From positions 62,001-126,000 of the forward strand of contig JAKSIO010000001.1 of assembly GCA_024398785.1 (NCBI GenBank): a DNA stretch of 64,000 nt, given 5' to 3'. Below, piece by piece: positions 19,642 through 28,923 of this stretch; the first letter of the stretch is position 1; the number at the start of each line of letters is the position of its first letter. Both the position numbers and the translations under genes were made by a program. Below the pieces are notes generated by a model. It saw only the letters and a list, made by a program, of their open reading frames with translations. It was not told the origin of the DNA and did not search any database. This DNA comes from Bacteroidaceae bacterium. GTDB taxonomy: Bacteria; Bacteroidota; Bacteroidia; Bacteroidales; Bacteroidaceae.

Positions 19642-22600
19642 ATGATGTCTTGGAATGTGATTTGCAAACAAAAAATATTGTTCCTGTCATTTATTTCTGT
19701 CTTTATTTTTTTCTCAATAGAGGCACATTCTCAACATAAAGGAGTGAGATATGACAGAATGTTCAGCGGAAATGAGGTCAGATGTATTACAAAGTCTGAC
19801 AATTTCCTTTGGATGGGCACAGCCAATGGTCTGTATGTTGCAAATAACGGCATCTGGAAAGAATTCAAACAAATAGAAAACGATGATGAATTCGGTCAAT
19901 CTTCTATATATGACATCAGAGATCTGTTGCCCTATAAAGAAAAAGTATTGATTTCAACGTCATCTACTACCATGTGTTATGATGCATATTCAAATACAAT
20001 ATCAAAGCCTCTATATTACAAAACTGTCCGCCTTGTTGCAGATGCAATGAGTAATTCTGACAGTATTGCATATTTGTATTCTGCATGTTTGAATTCATTG
20101 TTTTCATATAATTATGATAATAATAGTCTGAAACTTGAAAATTCATTCAATAGCATTCAGAACGTCCTGAAAAATCTTGTTTGTCTGGATAAGGATATTC
20201 TTCTTTTTGTAGATGTAGATGGTAATCTGTTGAAATACGATATCGGTGCTGAACAGTTATCCAGCGTAACAGGTCTGCCTGCTGATGTCAGGATAAATGA
20301 TTTATTTCTCACTTCAGAAGGCAATCTGTTGTTCTCTACATGGAACAATCAGGTGTTAATATGTTCTTTTTCCACCAATTCATCGGAAATTTCGGTGAAA
20401 CAATCAATAAATCTTGATATCCCAAAGTCTGACAGGTGCGAAATTGTGGATATAGTTGAAACGGACAGTTTTATGATTTTTTCTACAAATGGTTCAGGAC
20501 TGTTTTTTATAAGTAAAGCAACTCAGAGCATTGAGCATGTTTCAGATGAGATAGCAAAAGAAGCGAAAAAAATGTGTCTGATTGATTATGGACATATTTT
20601 AAGTACCACCCGTTTAAACGGTTTGCTGAGTTTCCGCTATTCGTTCGTGAACACAATTTCCGGCTCAACCATTACACCTCATTATCAAATGGCCGGGAAC
20701 TCGGTTCTGATGCTGAACCAGTCGGACAACCTGATAGAAATCGGAACCAAAGATGGACTTGACATATATGATTGTTCAACAGGTAAAGTCAGGAATGAGT
20801 TCAGTGCAGACCTGTCCGACATTCTGTCCATGTGCGTACTTGACAGAAATAATCTGTTGGCCTTCTCAAAGAATACCGGATTGACGGTGGTTGAAAGAAA
20901 ATCGGGTGAAAGAAAACTCTTTGAAACAAATTCTATACGGCATTCTCTGGTAAATCAGAATTCAATCAACACCAAACTGGTAAATGCGAAAGACGGTAGG
21001 ATTTTCATTCTGAATATTGACCGTGACAACTTTTTTTATGACCCAGAGATGGATCAGGCACAGCATTTTGATTTTGAAATTAATAATAACGAATATGTCA
21101 GACCGTTATATGTTGACAACAATTCCATAAATTATTTTATTTCTTCAACAACTCTATATGAATTGGATATGTCCTCCATGCAGACAAGAACTCTTTTTGT
21201 CCTGGAGGAACCTATTTCATGTGCTGTATACGGTTCTAATTCAAAAATCTATTATTGCCAGAATAATAAAATAGTTGAATTTGATCCTTCCATAAGTTCT
21301 TTCCGGGAAGTTGCCCAGCTTGATGTGGATAACAGTATCATTCAGTGTGTAATTATGGATATGGAGCATAAGTTGTGGCTGGCAACCGCTTCTTCGTGGT
21401 TAATTAACCTGGATCCTGAAACTGGAGAATATACTTTGTTCTCAAAACAATTGATTGACAACAATAATTTTGTTAATAATTCCCAGCTGATATCAAATGA
21501 TGGCATACTGTTCCTGTCTGGAGCAACCGGTGTGATTATGATTGCCCCGAGCGGTTATAAACCGAATGATTTTGACAATGTCAGCGTGTCGTTGGCATCG
21601 GTTGTTGTAGATGATAATCTGGCTGCCTGTGACAAGAATTCAGTGCTGGTTTTACCCCAGTCATATACTGTTGCTACATGCAATGTGTATGTGTCACAGC
21701 CAAATCCATCTACGTCAGTGAAGATTCATTATGTCTTGAAGCGTAAGTTTGGTTTTTCTGTCATACATCAGGAATACACATATTCAACAAGCTTCAATCT
21801 TGGACATTTGTCTCCCGGAAAATATACATTGTATTCTTCCGTCCTTAAAAATGACGGTTGGAGTGAGCCGGAAGAGTTACTGGAGATATCGCTTAGAAGA
21901 AACCCGTTCCTGTCAATTGTTTCACTTTCAATTTATATTACAATACTTCTTGTGTTGGCTGTATTATTCGGACTTGATGTCAAAAATAAGTATTCGGTAA
22001 AGAAAAAACACAGGGAAAGAAAGGACATTGATGACACCTCTTCAAAAATCGGGTTGATGTCAGATGCTTCAAAAGAGGCATGCAAAGCATTGCAGTCAAT
22101 AACTGAACCATTAAATCAGATGCGTGTACAGAATGCGGACAATCAGTTGTTGAACAATATATTGACAAAGACAATTGCTCATATAAACAAGGCCTACAGA
22201 TTCTCTTCTTTTGCCGTCAATGTTGAATCGGTTGTTGAACAGAATAATAGTATCACCACTCAGGAAATGAATTTGAATGACAGTATTGCAGGTTTGCTTA
22301 TGTCATTCAATGATGAGTGCAATATCAAGGGTGTAGTATTACATTTTGATCCGGATCTTGCAATACAGAACATACAGACGGATATTAACAGGGTTAATCT
22401 GGCTGTTACATTGTTGCTTGAACATGCTGTCAGCAATTGTAATGGAAATAAGATATCAATCTCCACTCACGTAATTTCCCAGAGATATGTAAGAATATCT
22501 GTTGCATATAAAGGAACAAAGGCTGTTGATTCTGAACATGAGTCCGGAGGTTACGTATCAGGACTTGGATGCGTAAAGAATATTGCCTCCGTTTTGGATG

Positions 22601-23352
22601 GCCGTTTTTCTTATATGAACAAAAAGGATTCTGCTGTCATGTGTATGTTCGATATTCCGATATTTACCATAATCAATTACGATAATCAGAAAAATGAATA
22701 TTCGAATATTGATTCAACAACATTGGTGAACACTAAGAAAATGACAGTTCTTCTGGTAGACGATCAAAGGGATGTAACTGAGTACATCAAAGAAGTCCTT
22801 TCTGAACAGTTCAAGAAGATTATTATTGCGCATGATGGACTGGAGGCTCTGGTTCAGACCAAGAGTATGCATCCCGACGCAGTGGTCAGTGATATTATGA
22901 TGCCTAATGTTAGCGGATTTGATTTTTGTACCGCTCTCAAGACGGACTTGTCAATAAGCCACATCCCATTTATTGCCTTTTCCTCAAAAACGGAATCAAT
23001 GCACCAGGTTCAATTTTTCAAGCAGGGACCTGACGATTTCATTGCAAAGCCGTTTGAGATAAATATTCTGTACCAGACTTTGCGTTTTCATATCGGAAAA
23101 CGTAAGAAAATTATTGAAGATTACGAAAGCGGAATATTGAAACGTATCACCGGCAATGAAACATTCAGCCCGGTTGATGACAATTTCTTTACAAAATTGA
23201 ATGGTTTCATAGACAATCTTTCAGATATTGATGAATTTGATGCCGGAAAACTTGAGGCATATATGGAACTTTCTTTGAAAGATATTGAGAGCAAGATAGA
23301 AACTGTTGCAGATACATCGCTAAAAAAATATGTTCAGAATATATTGGTATGA
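19642..23352 (+). CDS. HTCS-like protein 2: pseudokinase with intact receiver, no full DNA-binding domain
   Basis: A 1236-residue relative of its neighbours. It has a signal peptide (1-29), a propeller (LWMGTANGLYV, LWLATASSWLINL), a Y_Y_Y-type domain, and a membrane helix near 763-783. The kinase region has lost its catalytic residues. The H-box aligns as LQSITEPL, with Gln818 where gene 1 has His812. The N-box has His928 (LLEHAVSN) instead of Asn, and no DxGxG motif remains. The receiver is fully canonical: VDDQ, Asp1084 in VVSDIMMP, FSSK, AKPF. The C terminus (FFTKLNGFID...KKYVQNILV) ends at the point where the first half of an AraC domain ends, with weak helix-turn-helix likeness. Its stop overlaps the next start by four bases (ATGA). 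Confidence 0.85.
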   Translation: MMSWNVICKQKILFLSFISVFIFFSIEAHSQHKGVRYDRMFSGNEVRCITKSDNFLWMGTANGLYVANNGIWKEFKQIENDDEFGQSSIYDIRDLLPYKEKVLISTSSTTMCYDAYSNTISKPLYYKTVRLVADAMSNSDSIAYLYSACLNSLFSYNYDNNSLKLENSFNSIQNVLKNLVCLDKDILLFVDVDGNLLKYDIGAEQLSSVTGLPADVRINDLFLTSEGNLLFSTWNNQVLICSFSTNSSEISVKQSINLDIPKSDRCEIVDIVETDSFMIFSTNGSGLFFISKATQSIEHVSDEIAKEAKKMCLIDYGHILSTTRLNGLLSFRYSFVNTISGSTITPHYQMAGNSVLMLNQSDNLIEIGTKDGLDIYDCSTGKVRNEFSADLSDILSMCVLDRNNLLAFSKNTGLTVVERKSGERKLFETNSIRHSLVNQNSINTKLVNAKDGRIFILNIDRDNFFYDPEMDQAQHFDFEINNNEYVRPLYVDNNSINYFISSTTLYELDMSSMQTRTLFVLEEPISCAVYGSNSKIYYCQNNKIVEFDPSISSFREVAQLDVDNSIIQCVIMDMEHKLWLATASSWLINLDPETGEYTLFSKQLIDNNNFVNNSQLISNDGILFLSGATGVIMIAPSGYKPNDFDNVSVSLASVVVDDNLAACDKNSVLVLPQSYTVATCNVYVSQPNPSTSVKIHYVLKRKFGFSVIHQEYTYSTSFNLGHLSPGKYTLYSSVLKNDGWSEPEELLEISLRRNPFLSIVSLSIYITILLVLAVLFGLDVKNKYSVKKKHRERKDIDDTSSKIGLMSDASKEACKALQSITEPLNQMRVQNADNQLLNNILTKTIAHINKAYRFSSFAVNVESVVEQNNSITTQEMNLNDSIAGLLMSFNDECNIKGVVLHFDPDLAIQNIQTDINRVNLAVTLLLEHAVSNCNGNKISISTHVISQRYVRISVAYKGTKAVDSEHESGGYVSGLGCVKNIASVLDGRFSYMNKKDSAVMCMFDIPIFTIINYDNQKNEYSNIDSTTLVNTKKMTVLLVDDQRDVTEYIKEVLSEQFKKIIIAHDGLEALVQTKSMHPDAVVSDIMMPNVSGFDFCTALKTDLSISHIPFIAFSSKTESMHQVQFFKQGPDDFIAKPFEINILYQTLRFHIGKRKKIIEDYESGILKRITGNETFSPVDDNFFTKLNGFIDNLSDIDEFDAGKLEAYMELSLKDIESKIETVADTSLKKYVQNILV

Positions 23353-26300
23353 AAGGTTTTGGTAAAATATTAACTGTTTTATTTTTTTCTGTTGTGAGTG
23401 CCGGCAGTGTCATGTCGGCGAATAATGATGAAACTGTTCACTATAACTATCATCAGTATTCCATTGAGCAGGGCCTCACACATCAGACTGTTACTTGTAT
23501 AGCCTCAAATGGTGAAGGGATATTATGGGTTGGTACCGATATGGGGCTGAATGTCATAATTAACGGCAGTATAAATAATTATGTCAATTATTGGACAGAG
23601 CAAGGTTCATATCAGATAGGTCGCATAAAGAGTATTGTTGCTGTACCGGGTTTTCCAAAGGTTCTGATTAATACGGAAAACGGACTGTTGCAGCAGACTA
23701 TCGGATCTACATTGTTCGATAGAATTGTATATGCGGGGAATTATATCTATTCAAGTGCGATTGGAGCCTGGAACGGGAGTGCATATATAGTATCGACAAT
23801 AGACGGCAGGATAGTGCTTCTTTCATTAAATCTTGAGAACTCCAATATAGATAAAGTAGCGGATCTTGGAGCTGAAGGAGAATACGATTTCACCAGGATT
23901 ATGAACGTTAAGGGAGATGAAAGCGCCATAATACTTGGAGACGATCATAGGGGAGTGTTCAGGTTTGATAACAAGACACGGCAGCTTACCCATTTTGGAC
24001 ACATGCCTACCGAGATAAATTCCAATGCATTGTTTCAGGATATGTATGGCACTCTATGGGTTGCTCAGTATAACAACGGAATAGTGGGGTATAAACCCTC
24101 AAACGACTATCAATGGTACAAGTCTTTCCTGTTGGATAGTTTTTTCAGCCGGAATGTCATGGACATTACGGAGACCGACGATGCTCATTTATGTCTTGCA
24201 ACCAATGGAGGCGGAGTTGTTGTTATAGACAGACAGAATGATATGCTGACTCTTGCGGATAATCCTACTGTTATGAAGGGGAATGTGATATTCAACCTAG
24301 GCAACAGTATTTTACTGGGAACGCCGCATTATGGACTTGTTCAGATTTCCTGTGATGATATAAATGTTTATTCCTATTCTTCAATAAATAATGGAACCCG
24401 TCTCTCACATAATATTGTTACTGCGTTTTATCAGGATAACGATTGTGTCTGGCTTGGGACAGCCGGGGGCGGCATAAATAAATTTGACTGTCGCGACAGG
24501 TCAATAACTACATATCCTCAGACTGCTGGCATGCAGGTTTCATCTATAGCGGAATTCAACAGTGAATATCTTATTTTCTTTTCACTGTATGACAATTTTT
24601 ACCTGATGAATAAGAAAACCGGAGAGGTTGAGAAGTCTCCATACAGGATAACAAACAAATTTGATGCTTTGTCGTCCGGATACAAGGATGTATTATTGAG
24701 CAATACCAAAAGCGGAAATATTTATACTGTCAATTGTGACGGTAAGAATTTTCATTACAATATTAAGACAAAGGCAATTACAGAATTTGAACTGAAGAAT
24801 GCAAAGAATGATGACGTTGTTGTTTCAGTTCTGCCCATTGAGTACGGAGTCCTTCTTGTTACTGCATATTCAATTTATGAATTGGTTGACAATGTATCTG
24901 TTCCTAAATTGCTTTATTCGGGTGATGAAAGGATTTCATCAAGTTCGATAGACGGGAACAGTAACATCTGGTTTGTAACAAACCGTGGATTGTATATGTA
25001 TGATCATCTGTTCAATGAACTGATGCTTGTGCTCAAGTCTGACCAGGAAGAGTTGTTTTCTGCCGTACTTTTTGACAAATCGCATGACATTATTTGGGTA
25101 ACCACTTCAAACAACCGTATTTTTGCGTATAATCAGAATACCAAGACAAAGCACTACTATTCACAGGATGACGGATTGTATGTGTCAACAAACTATTACT
25201 GCAATACGTTTGCTGCTGCTGATGGAACTCTGTTTTTCCCCGGCAGTAACGGACTTACAGTAATTACTCCAACAAAAAACACGCAGCCGCACCGTATTTC
25301 ACGTCCGATTAATGTATTGTCCGTCCAGATTAATTCTAAGGACAGAATTGTAGTGCCCAAGGATAATTATTGTAAACTTCCGTCCCGTTTTGAATCTGCT
25401 GTAATCCAGTTGGGCATACGGAATTCAAATCCGCTGGCTGGTGTGGATTTGAATTTGATTGTCAAAAAAAGGAACAATACAGTTTATGAAGAGAAAACCT
25501 CGAAACCGTTTTTCAAGTTTAATATTTTCAAAAGCGGCAATTATACAGTATACTACCAGACTTTTGTCAGCACCGGTTGGACCGTTCCTGTTGAACTGCT
25601 GAAAATCAAGATTCCTAAATCTTTTACTTTCTATGCAGTCAGTTTACTGCTTGTATTGATGATAATAACTGTAGTGGCAGCAATAGTGATTCCTGTCAGA
25701 GTCAGAAGAAAGGAAAAATCATTGGAGGAAAAACTGAATATTAAAAGGAAATCGGATGCTACAAATTATCTTTGGTTATCTGAACTCATGTCGGGATTGC
25801 TGCATGTGAATATCACTTTTTATGCAAACATTGAGATGGCTCTCAAATCTGTCTGTGAATCAGGAAATATGACAGGAAAACAGGAACAGGACCTGAATAA
25901 TCTGCGGCGCTATGTCAAACGTTCCCAGTTGTATCTTGAATTGATGCATCAGGCCAATAACCATGATGCTTTGCAAAGTCCGTTAAATGTTTCCACCGTT
26001 AATTTTGAGGAATGGCTGGATAATATTGCGGATGATTTCTCATTGCGAGCAAAGGCCAAAGGTCTGGATTTCAAATTAGTACATGATGCCATAGTCGGTG
26101 ATATCAATATTGATGCGGAGCGTTTGGAAGTTCTGCTTAGAATTTATCTGGACAATGCCCTTACATACAGCAACAAGGGTACCATAGTTGTGGTGACATC
26201 GTTTTCTTCTTTGGGAAATGTAAAGATTTCAGTCATAGACGAGGGAGTGGGCATCAAGTGTGATCCTGACTTATTGTTTATTCCGTTCACACGCGAGCAT

Positions 26301-27413
26301 CAGAATGTTCCGGGGGCCGGTTTGAGCCTGCATACTGTGAAATATATGATTGAAAGAATGGGAGGTAGAGTTGGAGCCTACAATAATCAGAATGCAGGTG
26401 CCACATTCTTTATGTCAATACCTGTAAATCTTGTCAATACTGCGGAGGAAAGCAGTAACGGTTTACCAAGTGATGAGAAGGACAGTGTTCCGGAATCAGA
26501 GAATAAACCGGCAACAGACAGTATTGATGAAACTGATTCTGCTGAGTTTGTTGAAGGCAATCACGAGGAAGATCCGTTTATTGATCAATATGCAACAATA
26601 GTCCCGGATACTGAGTTCAATACGTTGGGCTATACATTGCTGATTGTTGACGACCAGCAGGATAATCTGGATTTTCTTGTTGAGGAATATTCAGATCTGT
26701 TCAAAACAGTTTATGTCGCTCATGATGGTGTGGAGGGACTTGAAATAGCTCATAAGCATTTTCCGAATATTATTGTGAGCGATGTCATGATGCCGCGTAT
26801 GAACGGCTTTGACATGTGCAAGTCTATAAAGTCAGATTTGGAAATCAGTCACCTTCCCGTTGTGTTGCTTACAAGCAAATCGGATTCCACATTCCAGGAA
26901 GTGGGATATAAGTTGGGCGCGGATGCTTTTGTGCCAAAGCCTTTTGACACGCGTATGCTGTACAATATTCTTAAGGCTCAGTTGCGTAACCGTTTTGAGA
27001 TTAAGAGACAGTATGCTGTTACCGGTATGCTTGAAATTACGGAAGATTATACGTTCAGTATTGCCGATGAGAAATTTATGCAGAAACTGAATCAGTATAT
27101 AAACGAAAATATTTCCAATCCGGACCTGAATGTTGATATGCTGATTGACCATATGTGCGTGTCCCGTTCCACATTGTTCAATAAAATGCGCAGTCTGTGC
27201 GGAGTTACCAGTAACAAATATATCCGTAAGGTAAGAATTGAACGTGCTAAAGAGTATCTTGCAAAAACCGACAAGTCAATGTTCTCGATTGCAATTGAGG
27301 TAGGTTTTACAGAGAGTCAGTATTTCAGCACGGTTTTCAAACAGGAAACAGGTGTAACTCCTTCACAATATCGTTCAAACTTTATTGCAAATGAAAAAAC
27401 TGACAGTGAGTGA
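23349..27413 (+). CDS. HTCS-like protein 3: kinase His lost, intact receiver and full AraC domain
   Basis: A 1354-residue hybrid protein. It has a signal peptide (1-24), a propeller (LWVGTDMGLNVI, VWLGTAGGGINKFD), a Y_Y_Y-type domain and a membrane helix near 762-784. In the kinase dimerisation helix the H-box reads LSELMSGLL: Ser811 replaces the phosphoacceptor His, and Arg and Pro are also lost. The ATPase still has an N-box (YLDNALTYS, Asn936), DEGVGI and GAGLSLHTV. An acidic linker (about 1038-1090) leads to a canonical receiver (VDDQQDN, Asp1145 in VSDVMMP, LLTSK, PKPF). A complete AraC domain with both helix-turn-helix units follows (MLIDHMCVSRSTLFNKM; IAIEVGFTESQYFSTVFK). It is the only apparent DNA-binding output of the triplet. 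Its end overlaps the SpoU gene by 23 bases. Confidence 0.87.
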   Translation: MKGFGKILTVLFFSVVSAGSVMSANNDETVHYNYHQYSIEQGLTHQTVTCIASNGEGILWVGTDMGLNVIINGSINNYVNYWTEQGSYQIGRIKSIVAVPGFPKVLINTENGLLQQTIGSTLFDRIVYAGNYIYSSAIGAWNGSAYIVSTIDGRIVLLSLNLENSNIDKVADLGAEGEYDFTRIMNVKGDESAIILGDDHRGVFRFDNKTRQLTHFGHMPTEINSNALFQDMYGTLWVAQYNNGIVGYKPSNDYQWYKSFLLDSFFSRNVMDITETDDAHLCLATNGGGVVVIDRQNDMLTLADNPTVMKGNVIFNLGNSILLGTPHYGLVQISCDDINVYSYSSINNGTRLSHNIVTAFYQDNDCVWLGTAGGGINKFDCRDRSITTYPQTAGMQVSSIAEFNSEYLIFFSLYDNFYLMNKKTGEVEKSPYRITNKFDALSSGYKDVLLSNTKSGNIYTVNCDGKNFHYNIKTKAITEFELKNAKNDDVVVSVLPIEYGVLLVTAYSIYELVDNVSVPKLLYSGDERISSSSIDGNSNIWFVTNRGLYMYDHLFNELMLVLKSDQEELFSAVLFDKSHDIIWVTTSNNRIFAYNQNTKTKHYYSQDDGLYVSTNYYCNTFAAADGTLFFPGSNGLTVITPTKNTQPHRISRPINVLSVQINSKDRIVVPKDNYCKLPSRFESAVIQLGIRNSNPLAGVDLNLIVKKRNNTVYEEKTSKPFFKFNIFKSGNYTVYYQTFVSTGWTVPVELLKIKIPKSFTFYAVSLLLVLMIITVVAAIVIPVRVRRKEKSLEEKLNIKRKSDATNYLWLSELMSGLLHVNITFYANIEMALKSVCESGNMTGKQEQDLNNLRRYVKRSQLYLELMHQANNHDALQSPLNVSTVNFEEWLDNIADDFSLRAKAKGLDFKLVHDAIVGDINIDAERLEVLLRIYLDNALTYSNKGTIVVVTSFSSLGNVKISVIDEGVGIKCDPDLLFIPFTREHQNVPGAGLSLHTVKYMIERMGGRVGAYNNQNAGATFFMSIPVNLVNTAEESSNGLPSDEKDSVPESENKPATDSIDETDSAEFVEGNHEEDPFIDQYATIVPDTEFNTLGYTLLIVDDQQDNLDFLVEEYSDLFKTVYVAHDGVEGLEIAHKHFPNIIVSDVMMPRMNGFDMCKSIKSDLEISHLPVVLLTSKSDSTFQEVGYKLGADAFVPKPFDTRMLYNILKAQLRNRFEIKRQYAVTGMLEITEDYTFSIADEKFMQKLNQYINENISNPDLNVDMLIDHMCVSRSTLFNKMRSLCGVTSNKYIRKVRIERAKEYLAKTDKSMFSIAIEVGFTESQYFSTVFKQETGVTPSQYRSNFIANEKTDSE

Positions 27414-27930
27414 ACTTAACAGAATATCTGTTGAGGATTTTAAGGAAACGCCCAAATTAAACGTGATAGTTGCGTTGGATAACGTGCGCAGTCTTTATAA
27501 TGTAGGTTCTGTATTCCGTACAGCTGATGCTTTCCGTATTGAGAAAGTCTTGCTTGGAGGAATTACCGCAACGCCGCAGACACAACCTGTTGAGATTCAC
27601 AAGACAGCATTGGGAGCTGAACAGAGTGTTGATTGGGAATATTGCCCGGATTTGCTGTCTGATATTCAGCGTTATAAAGAAAACGGTTATACAATAGTGT
27701 CAGTGGAGCAGGTTCATGACAGTGTGATGCTTAACGATTTTGTACCCGGTAATGACAAAAAATATCTTTTGGTTTTCGGAAACGAGGTCAAGGGTGTTCA
27801 GCAGAGCATTGTAGATAATTCTGATATCGCTCTTGAGATTCCCCAGTCCGGAACAAAACATTCATTGAATGTCAGTGTTTCTGCGGGTATTGTCATGTGG
27901 GTGTTTGCCAGGTCATTGCTGTACTGTTAA
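27391..27930 (+). CDS. SpoU/TrmH-family RNA 2'-O-methyltransferase
   Basis: A 179-residue SPOUT-fold enzyme predicted to methylate a ribose 2'-OH in tRNA or rRNA using SAM. Family motifs are visible: motif 1 LDNVRSLYNVGSVFRTADAF, motif 2 LLVFGNEVKGV and motif 3 SLNVSVSAGIVMW. It lacks an N-terminal substrate-binding extension, so the RNA target cannot be named. I use the ATG at 27391 (MKKLTVSEL); a TTG two codons earlier is also possible. The start lies inside the third HTCS gene, 23 bases before its stop, so expression may be coupled to it. Confidence 0.9.
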   Translation: MKKLTVSELNRISVEDFKETPKLNVIVALDNVRSLYNVGSVFRTADAFRIEKVLLGGITATPQTQPVEIHKTALGAEQSVDWEYCPDLLSDIQRYKENGYTIVSVEQVHDSVMLNDFVPGNDKKYLLVFGNEVKGVQQSIVDNSDIALEIPQSGTKHSLNVSVSAGIVMWVFARSLLYC

Positions 27931-27944
27931 TTTTGCTTAATTTA

Positions 27945-27977
27945 TTTGCAAAACGGTATTTCGGCATAGTAACTTTG
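27945..27977 (+). promoter_or_regulatory. Promoter of the methyltransferase-ftsX run
   Basis: TTTG at 27945-27948 and TAACTTTG at 27970-27977 are 21 bases apart, a near-perfect Bacteroides promoter. It lies 25 bases before the ATG at 28003. Confidence 0.75.
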
Positions 27978-28002
27978 CACGATAAATGCTGATTGTATAA
28001 AT

Positions 28003-28923
28003 ATGATAAACACTGATAATAATCAGAATCATGCAAAAGACTTTTGCCCAATCTGCCATTCATTGAACATTGTTCCTGAATTCAGAAGTGCGGATTTTGC
28101 AGTCAGCAAAAATATATATTCTGTTCTCAAATGCCATGATTGCGGTTTTCTGATGACAGACGTTGTCTATGACGGCAAATCCATGTCTAATCTTGAGAAA
28201 GTTGATCTTAAACTGCGTCAAGGCTATTCTCCAAAAAAGTTTCTTGATTTCTGTTATTACGTTACAAGAAGATTTATGCTTTACCGTAAAGCATGGTATG
28301 TGCATTGGTTGACTGGACTTTATAACGGAACTCTTATAAACTACGGTGCCAAGACCGGTTTTTTTTCAAGTACCATGGAAAAGAAAGGCTGGAATGTACT
28401 TTCCTATGAGAGTATTGCAGCTGAACGCGACTTTTCAAAAAAAATGCTGGATCACAGAATGTTCCCGCCGGAAGAACTTGATACCCTTCCAATCGGTTGT
28501 GCTGATGTGGTTACTATGTGGCATTCGTTTGAGCATATGGATAATCCCAAACTGATCCTGCTTAAGTTATGCAGGGTGTTGAGCCGCAACGGACTTATTT
28601 TTATGGCCATGCCCAATGCTGATTCATACGATGCCGAATATTACAAACAATATTGGGCCGCATGGGATGTACCCCGCCATTTGTGGCATTTTACTCCGAA
28701 GACCTGTCAGCAGTTGGCATCGACAGTAGGATTGTCCCTGATGTATAAAAAAGCGATGCCATTTGATGTTTTCTATATTTCAATATTATCTGAAAGAAAT
28801 AAGAAATCGCATCTGGCGTTTATTAAGGGGCTGTTCAAAGGATTTGTTTTTTTTCTTATGTCAATAAAGGACAAGAATAAGGCAAGTTCAGTGTTGTATG
28901 TATTTAAGAAGACAAAAAGGTGA
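28003..28923 (+). CDS. Zinc-ribbon SAM-dependent methyltransferase-like protein
   Basis: A 306-residue protein with an N-terminal zinc ribbon (CPIC at about 15-18 and CHDC about 30 residues later), then a class I methyltransferase domain (Methyltransf_23-like). SAM motif I is unusual, NYGAKTGFFSSTM, where relatives have a DIGCGTG-like sequence. The downstream signatures are normal for the family: WHSFEHMDNP, LSRNGLIFMAMPN and DVPRHLWHFTP. The substrate is unknown; relatives act on sugars, lipids or small molecules. It has its own promoter and overlaps the next gene by four bases (GTGA). Confidence 0.8.
   Translation: MINTDNNQNHAKDFCPICHSLNIVPEFRSADFAVSKNIYSVLKCHDCGFLMTDVVYDGKSMSNLEKVDLKLRQGYSPKKFLDFCYYVTRRFMLYRKAWYVHWLTGLYNGTLINYGAKTGFFSSTMEKKGWNVLSYESIAAERDFSKKMLDHRMFPPEELDTLPIGCADVVTMWHSFEHMDNPKLILLKLCRVLSRNGLIFMAMPNADSYDAEYYKQYWAAWDVPRHLWHFTPKTCQQLASTVGLSLMYKKAMPFDVFYISILSERNKKSHLAFIKGLFKGFVFFLMSIKDKNKASSVLYVFKKTKR

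Noticed and set aside
15684..27413. HTCS triplet as recent tandem duplication or sequencing frameshifts
   Set aside because: The three proteins are too different in sequence for a recent duplication. The C-terminal truncations are followed by ordinary spacer (gene 1) or directly by the next start (gene 2), with no out-of-frame AraC remainder.
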